DNA from: Paenibacillus_AQ nitricinens
Lineage (GTDB): Bacteria > Bacillota > Bacilli > Paenibacillales > Paenibacillaceae
DNA: 64,000 nucleotides
Assembly: GCF_052056485.1 (NCBI RefSeq)
Contig: NZ_CP183948.1
Location: 186,001 to 250,000, forward strand
Direction of reading: 5' to 3'
In this document: positions 48,650-58,450 of the stretch, in pieces
How positions within the stretch are numbered: position 1 is the first letter of the stretch
Layout: each line of letters begins with the position of its first letter
Program-made: the position numbers and the translations under genes
The notes under the pieces: generated by a model
What the model was told of the DNA's origin: nothing
What the model saw: only the letters and a program-made list of their open reading frames with translations
Database searches by the model: none

Positions 48650-49069
48650 CTATCCCATTAAACCCTTCAGCCCATTCAAGAATGGAGAAATAGATCTAAT
48701 CATATTGTAGCCCATTTTCATAACCGGCATTGTTCTTTGGATCATCCCTACGAAGCCCATAATTCCACCGAATCCTGAAGCGCCTGAACTTGCACCCTCG
48801 GCAGCGCCAGCAGCCCCTCCTCCCATTCCGAAGAGTGAGCCGAATAATGGCATGAGTCCGGATACGTTCGCTTTCCGGGAGCGGGAAGAAGTGTGTTTTT
48901 TTGATTTTTTGTTTTTATTTTTATTTTTACGTGGTTTGGAAAGGGTCAATCCATCCTTATCGAGGCCAGTTATCCAACCTACATACGTACGTCCATCATG
49001 AAGCGTAACGCACACAGGTCTACCCTTGAGCTGTTCAGCTCGCTTGCGAATTTTTGCTCTGTTTGACAT
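48650..49069 (-). CDS. Sm-like N-terminus with basic linker and Gly/hydrophobic C-terminus, unknown function
   Basis: A 139-residue protein in three parts. Residues 13-45 (GRPVCVTLHDGRTYVGWITGLDKDGLTLSK) show the strand-turn-strand pattern of Sm/LSm-like barrels. Residues 46-66 are a very basic Lys/Asn/Arg linker. Residues 70-139 are Gly- and Ala-rich with hydrophobic stretches (LMPLFGSLFGMGGGAAGAA, GIMGFVGMIQRTMPVMKMGYNMI). No family is recognised with certainty. The basic linker suggests binding of nucleic acid or of a polyanionic surface; a spore-coat location is also possible. Confidence 0.8.
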   Translation of the reverse strand: MSNRAKIRKRAEQLKGRPVCVTLHDGRTYVGWITGLDKDGLTLSKPRKNKNKNKKSKKHTSSRSRKANVSGLMPLFGSLFGMGGGAAGAAEGASSGASGFGGIMGFVGMIQRTMPVMKMGYNMIRSISPFLNGLKGLMG

Positions 49070-49222
49070 TTGTGGATCACCTCATTGGTCTATTTAATTA
49101 TATATTACTCAGATATTCCGGTGTTGCTTGTGCGAGTTCATCATTAATATGAAAATAAAGTCCAAAAATTGATGAGGAGAGGTTATAAGATTTGAATAAC
49201 AATTAGTGAAGGGGGTGGAAGG

Positions 49223-49600
49223 GTGTTATCTGCATGGATTGGGAGTATTACTTTTGCGGGAGCGGCGATTCTTTACATATTACTGTCTTTAGGATTACCT
49301 TATGGTGAATTTGCAATGGGTGGCAAACATAGAATCATGCCCTCACAGATGAGGATTGCGTGTGCGATCTCAGTTGTTATACAATCGATTGCAATCTTGT
49401 ACTTGTTGCAGGCAGGAAACGTGATTTCTATAGGATTACCTTTTGATAGAAGCGTATGTTATTTTTTCGCAGTCTATCTAATTCTCAATACCGTAATGAA
49501 TATATTATCGAAGAGTAAAAAAGAAAGACTTGTGATGTCACCTTTGTCTTTAATCACGGCAATTTGCTTTGGGTTTACTGCCATCATGAGTGGGTCTTGA
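49223..49600 (+). CDS. Four-helix membrane protein, unknown function
   Basis: A 125-residue protein with about four predicted membrane helices (about 5-24, 43-62, 75-92 and 104-122) and the loop GLPYGEFAMGGKHRIMP between the first two. It starts at GTG behind GGGGGTGG. Similar small integral proteins are common in Bacillales genomes without known function. Confidence 0.8.
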   Translation: MLSAWIGSITFAGAAILYILLSLGLPYGEFAMGGKHRIMPSQMRIACAISVVIQSIAILYLLQAGNVISIGLPFDRSVCYFFAVYLILNTVMNILSKSKKERLVMSPLSLITAICFGFTAIMSGS

Positions 49601-49637
49601 GAGAGTTATTGTCAGATAAAGATTCGACGCTTTTAGA

Positions 49638-49688
49638 CCTTATGTATGCGCTTTCTTAGGGTGCATCTGTATAAGGTGTATTTTTTGT
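49638..49688 (+). terminator. Terminator after the four-helix membrane protein
   Basis: CCTTAT/ATAAGG with inner ATGC/GCAT arms, followed by a T-run (TGTATTTTTTG). Confidence 0.7.
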
Positions 49689-49756
49689 ATGTCTAGAGAC
49701 TCTTGATCTAATAAAAACACAATGTGACCTAGGTCTTTCTTCACACGTTATTATAT

Positions 49757-49785
49757 TTGACACGAATTTATATTAATTTTACAAT
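49757..49785 (+). promoter_or_regulatory. Sigma-A promoter of the nucleotide phosphoesterase gene
   Basis: TTGACA, exactly 17 bases, TACAAT, about 75 bases before the start codon. This is one of the best promoter matches in the window. Confidence 0.7.
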
Positions 49786-49809
49786 CCTATACTTTTTCGT
49801 CATGTTTGT

Positions 49810-49824
49810 GTGATATAATATCAC
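49810..49824. promoter_or_regulatory. 15-bp palindrome in the phosphoesterase leader
   Basis: GTGATAT-A-ATATCAC, perfect 7-1-7 symmetry, about 18 bases downstream of the predicted start point. It could be a repressor site or hold a second -10 element (TGATATAAT). Confidence 0.45.
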
Positions 49825-49861
49825 CGAAATTATGTAAAAATACTAGGGGGAATAAATCTTT

Positions 49862-52800
49862 ATGGGATGGAAGACACGATGGAACAAGCCTCTCGCTTCT
49901 GTACTAGCAACTGCAGTGCTTTCAGCACAGGTACTAGGTGGTGTCGTTTTGGGTACGGTTTGGAGTCCGGACAAAGCCGAAGCCGCATCCGATACCACAG
50001 CCAAACTACGGTTGATGAGCACCACGGACGTACACACGAATGTCTACGGCTGGGACTATTTTAAGAATGCAGCCTCTACAACAGTAGGGCTCGATCGAAC
50101 GGCTACGTTGGTTACTTATGCTAGAAGCGAATATCCTGTTAATAATCTTTTGCTCGACAACGGGGATCTGATTCAAGGTACTCCACTGGGGACTTATATT
50201 GCGAACGAAAGTAACCTGATGGAATCAGAGACCAAGCTACACCCTATGATTGCGGCTATGAATATTATGCAATATGATGTGGCCACATTTGGTAATCATG
50301 AATTTAATTACGGACTGGAATTCTTAAATCGTACTATTAAAGGCTATGATAATAATCCATTGAGCGGTGCCGATTTCCCATATGTAAATGCCAATATATA
50401 TATTGATGACAAAGATGGTAATCCAGATAATGACGTAAATGCTTTTAAACCTTATGTAATTATCGACAAGACGATAATGGATAGCGATAACCAACCTCAG
50501 GAAATTAAGGTCGGCGTACTTGGCCTTGTAACCCCTCAGATTATGGAATGGGACAAGGTTAATCTGGAAGGCCGTGTCATCGCCAAGGACATTGCAGAAA
50601 CTGCAGCGAAATTTGTTCCTGACATGAAAATTCAGGGAGCCGATGTAATCGTAGCAATGGCACATACCGGCTTCGATGCAACTGCAGTTGCGGGTACTGA
50701 TGCAGAAAATGCTATCAATCTTTTAAGCAAAGTTGAAGGCATCGATGCGATTACCTTCTCACACACCCACAAAGTGTTCCCAACAGGTGACAATGCAACG
50801 CTTGATGCTTCTTTTAAAGATCCATTAACAAAACTACCATATAATAACGCTCAATCCGTTGTTGATAATGTTTACGGCCACATTAATAGTACTCCGGCTG
50901 TACAAGCAGGTTATGGTGGGGGTTACTTGGGTCTGATTGATCTTAATCTGGTGCAGGAAGCCGGCAAATGGAAAGTCGACAAAAAGAACTCTAAAGCTTC
51001 GACCCGCTCCATAGCCAATGCTAAACCGGATGCTGCTGTTGATGCTGCTGTTGCAGCAGACCACCAAGCTACTATTGACTATACAGGTCAAGAGCTCGGC
51101 GTTACTACCGCTCCGATGAACAGCTATTTCGCAATGGTTCAGGATGATCCAACCGTGCAAATTGTTACCAATGCCCAGAAGTGGTATGTGGAGAAGTATA
51201 TTAATACTAACCTTCCACAGTATAAGGATCTTCCAATTCTCAGCGTAGGTGCTCCTTTCAAGGCTGGACGCAACGGTCCTTCTGAGTATACGAGTATTGA
51301 GAAAGGTCCGCTGACTATTCGCAGTGCGAGTGACTTGTACCTGTATGACAACACGCTGAAAGCTATTAAAGTCAAAGGCTCTGTTGTTAAGGAATGGGTT
51401 GAAATGAGTGCGGGCGCATTTAATACCATCGATGTGAAAAGCATAGCTTCACAAAGTTTGCTCAATGGAGATTTTGCGGTTTATAACTTCGATGTCATTG
51501 ATGGCATTAAATACACAATTGATGTAACTAAACCTGCAAAATATACCCCTACCGGAACAATTAACGATGCTTCATCGAGTCGTGTGAAGCAAATTACGTA
51601 TAACGGTAAAACGTTGGATCCGAACCAAGATTTTATTGTTGTGACTAACAATTACCGCGCAAGTGGTGGTGGGAACTTCCCGGGTGTGAAAGGTTCAGAG
51701 ATGGTAGTCGATTCTCAGGATGAGAATCGCCAGATCCTCATGGACTACATTAAAGAAGTAGGTACTATAGACCCTTCTGCAGATGGCAACTGGTCTTTGG
51801 CTCCTATTTCAGATGAAGTGAATATTACGTTTACATCGTCACCGGATGCAGCAGCGGTTATGCCATCCAACATTAAGGACACTGGTGCAAAAGATATTAA
51901 GGGATTTAGTATTTATAAACTGGCTCTCCCAGTTAAAGATGTAGAAGTTCACCTTCTGGGAATCAATGATTTCCACGGTCAACTGGATACAGTTTCTACA
52001 GTAAGTAACAAGAATGTGGGAACAGCTGCTATTCTTGCGACTTATCTGAAGGAAACACGGGCTAAATATGACAATGCTCTACTCTTCCACAACGGAGATT
52101 CCGTAGGTGCATCCGCTCCTGTATCCTCGCTTGAACGCGATGAACCGACGATTGAGTGGATGAACATGATGGGATTTGATGTGGGTTCCCTGGGTAACCA
52201 TGAATTTGACCAAGGTGTCGATGCACTAATGACGCAACTTTATGGCGGTGTGGACCCTAAAGACAGCAATGTTACCCACAAGGGTACGAATTTTGACTAT
52301 GTGAATGCCAATGCGGTGAATGCCAAAACTGGCGACCCGATTATTAAGCCTTATGTAATTAAAGAAGTGGGCGGTGTGAAAATCGGCTTTATTGGCCTTG
52401 TAACGAAGGCTACACCAGGCAAAGTTTCGCCTTCCGGCACAGCTGGCGTATATTTCCTCACTCCTGAGGAGGAAGTGGCAGCTGTTGAAAAATATGCTAA
52501 AGAGCTTCAATCTAAGGGTGTTGAAACGATTATCGTGCTTGCGCATGATCCTGCCACAACTAAAGATGGCAAAACTACAGGTGAAGCAGCTGATCTAGCT
52601 AATGCGCTTCCTGCCAACTCCCCTGTTGACGTTATCGTTGCTGGTGATAACCATGCTCTGGCAAATGGAATGGTAAACGGCAAACTGATTGTACAAGCAT
52701 ACTCTTACGGTACTGCATTTGAAGATATCAAGCTGATCATTGATCCTAAAACAGGTGATGTGAAGGAAATGTCTGCTGTAGTAATCTCGACCTTCCATGA

Positions 52801-54235
52801 CGGTGTAACACCGGATCCGGAAAGTGTAGCGCTGGTTAATACTTACCTTGAGAAACATCCTGAACTTACTCAACCAGTAGGTACAACAGACGGAACTATC
52901 ACTCGTACTGATGCATACAACAATGAGGCTGCGCTTGGTAACCTGATTGCTGACGCTATGCGTACTGCTGATTTCGGTGATGGTGCAAAGGCTGCTGATT
53001 TTGCCTTTATGAATCCAGGTGGTATTCGTGCGGATCTTCCAAAGGGTCCTGTGACCTTCGGAGACCTTGCCAAAATTCAGCCATTCGGCAACACGCTTGT
53101 GAAGCTGACACTGACTGGAGCGCAAATTAAAACGTTGTTGCAACAGCAATGGAATGTAAAAGCTGATGGAACATCAGATATCAAAACGCTGCAAATTTCG
53201 GGATTGAAATATACAGCAGACATGTATCTTCCAGTAGCTGATCGCATCGCGAGTCTCACATTAACCGATGGAAAAGCAATTAATCCTACGCAGAAGTATA
53301 CAGCTGTAGTAAACAACTTTATGGCTGCAGGTGGGGATAATTACAAGGTTCTGACTGAAGCTAGTGACTCATTGGCTGGGCCTATTGACTTGGACGTATT
53401 CTACGATTATATTGTGAACACATTTGATAGAAAAGAGATTAAAGCAGCTATTGAAGGTCGGATTGTTAACAATTTGAAGGAAGTTAATCCTACACCGACA
53501 CCTAGTCCAACGGCAACACCAACACCAACGTCAACAACGGCACCAACAACGGCACCAACAACGGCACCAACAACGGCACCAACAACGGCACCAACAACGG
53601 CGCCAACAACAGCACCAAAACCAACAGCAACACCAGCGCCAACACCAGCACCAACAGCAACACCAGCGCCAACTACTGCTCCAGCAGCAAACTTCAAAGA
53701 TCTGGGTAAGGTAGCTTGGGCACAGGAAGCTATTCAAGCATTGGCTGCTAAGGGCATTATAAAAGGATTGGATGCAAATACTTTTGCGCCAACCAAAACA
53801 GTGACTAGAGCAGAGTTTATTACGATGCTGGTTCGCGCATTGAATCTGACGGGTTCGGCAACAACCAGTTCATTCAGCGATGTTAAACAAGGAGTTTGGT
53901 ACACGGATTCTATCGCCCTTGCGGTGAAAGCCGGACTTGTAAAAGGCTCTGGAAATGGTAAATTTGAACCGGGTCGTGAAGTGACTCGTGAAGAGATGGC
54001 GATTATGATTGCTAATGCATTGAAGGATAAACTACAGCCGATTGATAAGAATGCAGCGCTGGGCAAGTTTGCAGACAAGTCCAGTATTGCTCCTTACGCA
54101 CAGGACGCTATAGCACAACTGACCCAAATGGGAATTGTTAACGGTGTTGAGGGTGGTAAATTTGCACCTAAGGGCATAGCTAACCGCGCTCAAGCGGCAG
54201 TCATTATCTACCGTATGCTTGAACAAGCTTCATAA
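49862..54235 (+). CDS. Cell-surface nucleotide phosphoesterase (YfkN-like, two modules) with SLH domains
   Basis: A 1457-residue exported enzyme. After a signal peptide (about 1-40, ending AEA) comes a 2',3'-cyclic-nucleotide phosphodiesterase/3'-nucleotidase module (about 48-670; STTDVHTN, LLDNGDLIQG, GNHEFNYG) and a 5'-nucleotidase module (about 694-1205; GINDFHGQ, HNGDSVGAS, GNHEFDQG, NPGGIRADL). A Thr/Pro-rich linker (about 1209-1275) with a repeated TTAP unit leads to three S-layer homology domains (about 1278-1457). Bacillus YfkN has the same two modules but an LPXTG-type anchor; here SLH domains bind pyruvylated cell-wall polymer. Role: scavenging phosphate and nucleosides from extracellular nucleotides. 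Confidence 0.95.
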   Translation: MGWKTRWNKPLASVLATAVLSAQVLGGVVLGTVWSPDKAEAASDTTAKLRLMSTTDVHTNVYGWDYFKNAASTTVGLDRTATLVTYARSEYPVNNLLLDNGDLIQGTPLGTYIANESNLMESETKLHPMIAAMNIMQYDVATFGNHEFNYGLEFLNRTIKGYDNNPLSGADFPYVNANIYIDDKDGNPDNDVNAFKPYVIIDKTIMDSDNQPQEIKVGVLGLVTPQIMEWDKVNLEGRVIAKDIAETAAKFVPDMKIQGADVIVAMAHTGFDATAVAGTDAENAINLLSKVEGIDAITFSHTHKVFPTGDNATLDASFKDPLTKLPYNNAQSVVDNVYGHINSTPAVQAGYGGGYLGLIDLNLVQEAGKWKVDKKNSKASTRSIANAKPDAAVDAAVAADHQATIDYTGQELGVTTAPMNSYFAMVQDDPTVQIVTNAQKWYVEKYINTNLPQYKDLPILSVGAPFKAGRNGPSEYTSIEKGPLTIRSASDLYLYDNTLKAIKVKGSVVKEWVEMSAGAFNTIDVKSIASQSLLNGDFAVYNFDVIDGIKYTIDVTKPAKYTPTGTINDASSSRVKQITYNGKTLDPNQDFIVVTNNYRASGGGNFPGVKGSEMVVDSQDENRQILMDYIKEVGTIDPSADGNWSLAPISDEVNITFTSSPDAAAVMPSNIKDTGAKDIKGFSIYKLALPVKDVEVHLLGINDFHGQLDTVSTVSNKNVGTAAILATYLKETRAKYDNALLFHNGDSVGASAPVSSLERDEPTIEWMNMMGFDVGSLGNHEFDQGVDALMTQLYGGVDPKDSNVTHKGTNFDYVNANAVNAKTGDPIIKPYVIKEVGGVKIGFIGLVTKATPGKVSPSGTAGVYFLTPEEEVAAVEKYAKELQSKGVETIIVLAHDPATTKDGKTTGEAADLANALPANSPVDVIVAGDNHALANGMVNGKLIVQAYSYGTAFEDIKLIIDPKTGDVKEMSAVVISTFHDGVTPDPESVALVNTYLEKHPELTQPVGTTDGTITRTDAYNNEAALGNLIADAMRTADFGDGAKAADFAFMNPGGIRADLPKGPVTFGDLAKIQPFGNTLVKLTLTGAQIKTLLQQQWNVKADGTSDIKTLQISGLKYTADMYLPVADRIASLTLTDGKAINPTQKYTAVVNNFMAAGGDNYKVLTEASDSLAGPIDLDVFYDYIVNTFDRKEIKAAIEGRIVNNLKEVNPTPTPSPTATPTPTSTTAPTTAPTTAPTTAPTTAPTTAPTTAPKPTATPAPTPAPTATPAPTTAPAANFKDLGKVAWAQEAIQALAAKGIIKGLDANTFAPTKTVTRAEFITMLVRALNLTGSATTSSFSDVKQGVWYTDSIALAVKAGLVKGSGNGKFEPGREVTREEMAIMIANALKDKLQPIDKNAALGKFADKSSIAPYAQDAIAQLTQMGIVNGVEGGKFAPKGIANRAQAAVIIYRMLEQAS
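53533..53616 (+). repeat. Tandem 12-bp repeat in the linker of the phosphoesterase
   Basis: Seven units of AACAACGGCACC (the last two with one or two changes) encode repeated Thr-Thr-Ala-Pro. Such an array can gain or lose units by slippage without breaking the frame. Confidence 0.95.
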
Positions 54236-54253
54236 TCCGATAGTTCTTCTAAA

Positions 54254-54295
54254 AGTGTATCGATGATCCCTAATAGGGACTCGGTACACTTTTTC
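54254..54295 (+). terminator. Terminator after the phosphoesterase gene
   Basis: AGTGTA-CG outer and TCCCT/AGGGA inner stem, followed by TTTTTCTTTT. Confidence 0.88.
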
Positions 54296-54372
54296 TTTTC
54301 ACATTAGGTATTGCCCTTTGCGCTAATATATGATAATTTAGTTCTGCACTGCATGGTTCTTTTATATTTTGT

Positions 54373-54456
<84 letters not shown>

Positions 54457-54493
54457 TACCTAAGTGCTTATAAATTAGCTGTACTTTTGAATT

Positions 54494-54518
54494 GCTCTTC
54501 AACCTGAAGAGCCTTTTT
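54494..54518 (+). terminator. Terminator after tRNA-Leu
   Basis: GCTCTTCA, loop ACC, TGAAGAGC and CTTTTT. Confidence 0.88.
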
Positions 54519-54576
54519 CTATTTATAAGGATATTTCAAATTTGGATAACTCTAATGTAAAAGAAGTGAAGCGAAG

Positions 54577-55971
54577 ATGGAACCTATTGTAAATGTCAAT
54601 ACGAAGCGAAGTGTGCGGTTTCTTGAAAAATATTTTTCAGGAGAATCGTTAGATTATCGCCATATGATTGCTTTATTTATCCCTATTCTGGTAGATCAGG
54701 CCTTTATAGTGGGGCTGAATCTAGTGAATACGGCCATGATCAGTTCGTCCGGTGTGGCGGCTATCAGTGCGGTGAACATGATTGATTCCCTTAATCTTTT
54801 TCTCATTAGTGTGTTTATCGCGGTATCAACAGGTGGTACGGTTGTCGTAGCGCAGTATAAAGGAAGCGGCAATAGTCTTATGGTATCAAAAGCTACCGCA
54901 GGCGCCACTTCATCGGTTTCCCTTATGGCTTTTGTTATTGGTATGTTTGGCATTCTTTTTCACAATCCGCTGCTCAACTTACTATTTGGAGCGGCCTCGC
55001 CAGAGGTAATGCACAACGCCCGAATCTATTTAATTGGGAGCTGCATCTCCTATCTTGGAATAGCTGTGGTAGAGGCAGTTTGTGGTGCTCTTCGAGGAAT
55101 CGGAAGGACGAGAGCCTCGCTTGCGCTATCGCTCATTATGAATTTAGTTTACGTCCTCTTGAATCTCGTATTTATTAACCTTTTGCATATGGGCGTTCTT
55201 GGGATGACCATTTCTATAAATATAGCCCGATATTTGGGTGCGATATGCGCTCTTTATTATTTGTTCCGGATGGACAATGAATTGCATATTCGAATTCGTG
55301 ACTTATTGGTTGTTCAATTCTCTATGCTCAAAAAAATAATGTTCATCGGTATGCCTTTTGCGGCAGAGCAGATGTTCTTTAATGGTGGTAAGATTCTGAC
55401 GCAAGTCTTTATCGTCAGTCTCGGTACTTACGCGCTTGCTACAAACGCTATTGCCTCTTCCTTTGCGGGGATTATGCAAATTCCGGGTAATGCGCTGTCT
55501 TTGACGATTATTACAGTGGTCGGACAATGTATGGGAAGCAATAATGTTAAGGATGCCCGGAAATTTATTAAATCGTTTCTCGTAGCATCTTCCCTTTCCT
55601 TTGTGGTGATGGGATTGTTAGTTATGCCTTTCTTCCATCCGCTAGTGTCGATGTTCCATCCACCTGCAGAGATTGTGAGGGATATCTTCATAATTGTACT
55701 TATTAATACAATCGTACAAATACCGCTGTGGTCTGTTAGCTTCTTAACACCGTCAGCGCTTAGAGCAGCGGGGGATTCCAAGTTCACATCTATGGTGTCT
55801 ATGTTGAGTATGTGGTTGTTCCGTGTAGTACTCGGATACCTCTTAGGGATTGTTCTCGACTTTGGTCTACTTGGGGTTTGGTTAGCTATGAACTGTGAGT
55901 GGGGAATTAGAGGATTCATATTTCTACGGCGCTTCATGGGTAAGAAGTGGGTTCAGCATCGTGTGATATAG
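54577..55971 (+). CDS. MATE-family efflux transporter
   Basis: A 464-residue protein with 12 predicted membrane helices. The family pattern is seen: PILVDQAFIVGLNLVNTAMISSSGVAAISAVNM in the first part, and the repeat ALATNAIASSFAGIMQIPGNALS in the second. MATE proteins export cationic drugs or metabolites by sodium or proton antiport. The start ATG 54577 has GAAGTGAAGCG upstream, a weak ribosome binding site. It is a single-gene unit between tRNA-Leu and a terminator. Confidence 0.92.
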   Translation: MEPIVNVNTKRSVRFLEKYFSGESLDYRHMIALFIPILVDQAFIVGLNLVNTAMISSSGVAAISAVNMIDSLNLFLISVFIAVSTGGTVVVAQYKGSGNSLMVSKATAGATSSVSLMAFVIGMFGILFHNPLLNLLFGAASPEVMHNARIYLIGSCISYLGIAVVEAVCGALRGIGRTRASLALSLIMNLVYVLLNLVFINLLHMGVLGMTISINIARYLGAICALYYLFRMDNELHIRIRDLLVVQFSMLKKIMFIGMPFAAEQMFFNGGKILTQVFIVSLGTYALATNAIASSFAGIMQIPGNALSLTIITVVGQCMGSNNVKDARKFIKSFLVASSLSFVVMGLLVMPFFHPLVSMFHPPAEIVRDIFIIVLINTIVQIPLWSVSFLTPSALRAAGDSKFTSMVSMLSMWLFRVVLGYLLGIVLDFGLLGVWLAMNCEWGIRGFIFLRRFMGKKWVQHRVI

Positions 55972-55978
55972 TAAAAGT

Positions 55979-56006
55979 AAAAGACACCCCGTGTGGGTGT
56001 CTTTTG
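55979..56006. terminator. Terminator, AAAGACACC family
   Basis: AAAAGACACCC, short loop, GGGTGTCTTTT between convergent genes. Confidence 0.92.
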
Positions 56007-56024
56007 TTTGCCATGCGTGTAGTA

Positions 56025-57365
56025 TTATTCTTTGATCTGTGAGAACAAATCATTCAAAGCTTCACTCATTGTAGGGTGAGTAAAGATATGATCTCTCAGA
56101 AAGGTAAAATCTTGCCCTGTTTGTATTGCCATGCTCACGATATTAATCACTTCGCTGGATTCCGCACAGAACAATGTAGCTCCTAGGATTTTATTGGTTT
56201 TTGCATCTACAATTGCTTTTAGGAAGCCCTCGGTTTCATTGATTAAGCGGGCACGGGGGATAGCTGCTGAAGGTAACTTAGCGACTTTGATTTCAAGTCC
56301 TTGTTCCACGGCGGCTTCTTCACTTATTCCTACTCTGGATAGTGGGGGATCAATAAATACGCTATATGGAACAACGTCACGGTCATTTGTGGTATGGGAA
56401 TGATCCCCGAAGAGATCATTTCTTACAATTCTATAATCATCTAGTGAGATATAGGTAAACTGTAAACCGCCTTTGACATCGCCGAGAGCCCAAATATGGG
56501 GAACAGTGGTTTTTAGAGAAGGGTCTACCTTAATGGCCCCCCGATCGGTCACTTCAACACCGGCGGCTTCTAAATTTAAACCCTCAATGTTTGGTTTTCT
56601 CCCCGTTGCAACTAACACAGCATCGACTTCCAACTCTTGAATAGTACCGTCTATAGTATAGGAGATGATGGCTCCGTCATTAACATCCTTCAGTCCTATA
56701 ATCTTTGCATTCAGTTTGACCTCAATGTTCTTCTTGGTAAAGGTTTGGAGGACGGCGTCCGCGACATCGCGGTCTTCTTTAGGAATGAATTTCGAGGAAC
56801 CCTCCAGCACCGTAACCTGTGAGCCGAATTGACTGTAGATCGAAGCGAATTCCAATCCAATATAACCACCACCAATGATGGCTAGTTTAGTTGGGAGCTC
56901 CTTAAGATCCATAATGGATGTGCTGGTATATACGAACTTACTATCTTGTATCCCATCAATAGTAGGAATGATGGTTTCAGCGCCCGTATTAATGAAGATT
57001 TTATCGGCGGTTAAGATTTTCGTCTCACCTGCATCCTTTACTTGGACTTCGTGATCCGATAAGAAGGAAGCTTCACCATTGATAACTTCTATATTCTCGT
57101 TCTGATTTAGATTATCGTAATTTTTTTGGCGTAGACTTGAAATAAGCTGATCCTTATTATGGACCGCTTCTATATAATCTTCCCCTTGATGGGCTTGATA
57201 AGCTAAGGATTTCGTAGGGATACAGGCGATGTTAATGCAAGTTCCACCGTACATTTTCTTAGAGCGTTCAATCACGGCTACTTTCCATTTTCGATTAGCT
57301 AGTTCTGTGGCAAGGGTCTTTCCACCTTTACCGAAACCAATAATAATAGCGTCAAACTTGTTCAT
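56025..57365 (-). CDS. RclA-like pyridine nucleotide-disulfide oxidoreductase
   Basis: A 446-residue flavoprotein. The FAD motif IIGFGKGGKTLA (about 8-19) is of the RclA type, and the redox-active disulfide is in YGGTCINIACIPTKSL (Cys43 and Cys48). The NAD(P)H motif IIGGGYIGLEFASIY and the C-terminal dimerisation domain with HTHTH-like HIFTHPTMSEALND follow. E. coli RclA is a copper(II) reductase that protects against hypochlorous acid; general dihydrolipoamide-dehydrogenase relatives also fit. GGAGG precedes the ATG. It follows an SDR gene on the same strand, but a terminator lies between them. Confidence 0.9.
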   Translation of the reverse strand: MNKFDAIIIGFGKGGKTLATELANRKWKVAVIERSKKMYGGTCINIACIPTKSLAYQAHQGEDYIEAVHNKDQLISSLRQKNYDNLNQNENIEVINGEASFLSDHEVQVKDAGETKILTADKIFINTGAETIIPTIDGIQDSKFVYTSTSIMDLKELPTKLAIIGGGYIGLEFASIYSQFGSQVTVLEGSSKFIPKEDRDVADAVLQTFTKKNIEVKLNAKIIGLKDVNDGAIISYTIDGTIQELEVDAVLVATGRKPNIEGLNLEAAGVEVTDRGAIKVDPSLKTTVPHIWALGDVKGGLQFTYISLDDYRIVRNDLFGDHSHTTNDRDVVPYSVFIDPPLSRVGISEEAAVEQGLEIKVAKLPSAAIPRARLINETEGFLKAIVDAKTNKILGATLFCAESSEVINIVSMAIQTGQDFTFLRDHIFTHPTMSEALNDLFSQIKE

Positions 57366-57484
57366 TTTAATACCTCCGGGTCACACAGGATGTTTTAGAT
57401 TATGCATATGCATAAATAGCATGTTACTTTATTATTACCCTAAATCCGAAGGTCATTAAACGAATAATAAGGAGAATTGAAGGC

Positions 57485-57515
57485 AAAAAAGAGATCTCCA
57501 AAAAAGGAAATCTCT
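57485..57515 (-). terminator. Terminator after the SDR gene
   Basis: Read on the minus strand: AAGAGATTTCC, short loop, GGAGATCTCTT and a T-run. Confidence 0.75.
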
Positions 57516-57541
57516 TAGTCATTCATAGGATAGAGTATAAT

Positions 57542-58297
57542 TTATCGTAATTTAATCGATCCACCATCGACCATGATCGTTTGACCCGTAATATAGTCGG
57601 AATCTTCGCTAGCTAGGAATACTGCAACACGGCCGATATCACTTTCCAGCTCGCCCAGTCTTCTCAAAGGGATCTTCGAAATCATGCTTTGGTAGTACTC
57701 TGGGTTCGCTTCTGCCCACTCCATCATGCCAGGTGAATTAGCGATAGGAGAGATGAGGTTTACATTGATCCCGAATGGGCCAAATTCATTGGCGGCTACA
57801 CGAGTAATTCCGCGGATGGCTTCTTTTGCGGCCGCATAGGAACCTTGATTGACATCGCCATTAATCCCAGCGCCCGATGAAAAGTTTATAATCTTTCCTT
57901 TAGTTTCTTTTAAATAAGGTAGTGCGGCTTGCATGAAATAGAAGGTAGGATAGAATCCGGTGTTAAAAGATAAATCCAAATCCTCCTGTGTCATTTCTTC
58001 GATCGAACTCATTCTAGATGCATGTGCATTGTTGACCAAAACATCTATTTTTCCAAACTTCTCAGCCACCTGCTGTGTAATACCTGAAAGTTTATCGTGC
58101 TCCATTAGATTGGCTTGAATGAAGATTGATTCAGGTTGATATGCTTGTAATTGCTTAATGGTTTGGTTACCAGCTTCTTCGTTGAGATCGATAATAACTA
58201 CCTTGGCGCCTTCTTTAACAAATGCCATGGCCATTCCTTTACCGATACCGCCAGCTCCACCTGTAATGATTGCAACTTTCCCTTCGAGTCTATTCAT
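57542..58297 (-). CDS. Short-chain dehydrogenase/reductase (SDR, FabG-like)
   Basis: A 251-residue classical SDR. The cofactor motif TGGAGGIGKG (about 12-21), NNAH (NNAG type, about 88-91), catalytic Ser in INFSSGAGINGD, the Tyr-x3-Lys pair in SYAAAKEAI and the C-terminal TGQTIMVDGG are all present. The acid after beta-2 (VVIIDLNEEAG) suggests NAD(H) preference. The substrate is unknown; FabG-like names are by similarity only. AAGGAG precedes the ATG. Confidence 0.9.
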   Translation of the reverse strand: MNRLEGKVAIITGGAGGIGKGMAMAFVKEGAKVVIIDLNEEAGNQTIKQLQAYQPESIFIQANLMEHDKLSGITQQVAEKFGKIDVLVNNAHASRMSSIEEMTQEDLDLSFNTGFYPTFYFMQAALPYLKETKGKIINFSSGAGINGDVNQGSYAAAKEAIRGITRVAANEFGPFGINVNLISPIANSPGMMEWAEANPEYYQSMISKIPLRRLGELESDIGRVAVFLASEDSDYITGQTIMVDGGSIKLR

Positions 58298-58450
58298 GTT
58301 GACATCTCCTTATTTGAAAAAAATGTTGCCGCATGTCCAAACCCTTATCTGTATTAAGGGATAATTGTTCTTCTCCATACTTTACCCAAATTAGTAACTA
58401 ACTTTACTATGAAGTGAAATTTATATCATTCCCACCTCATGAGTTTAAAA

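Noticed and set aside
53533..53616. Tandem 12-bp array considered as a CRISPR or regulatory repeat
   Set aside because: Units are directly adjacent without spacers, lie in frame within a coding region and encode TTAP linker repeats.
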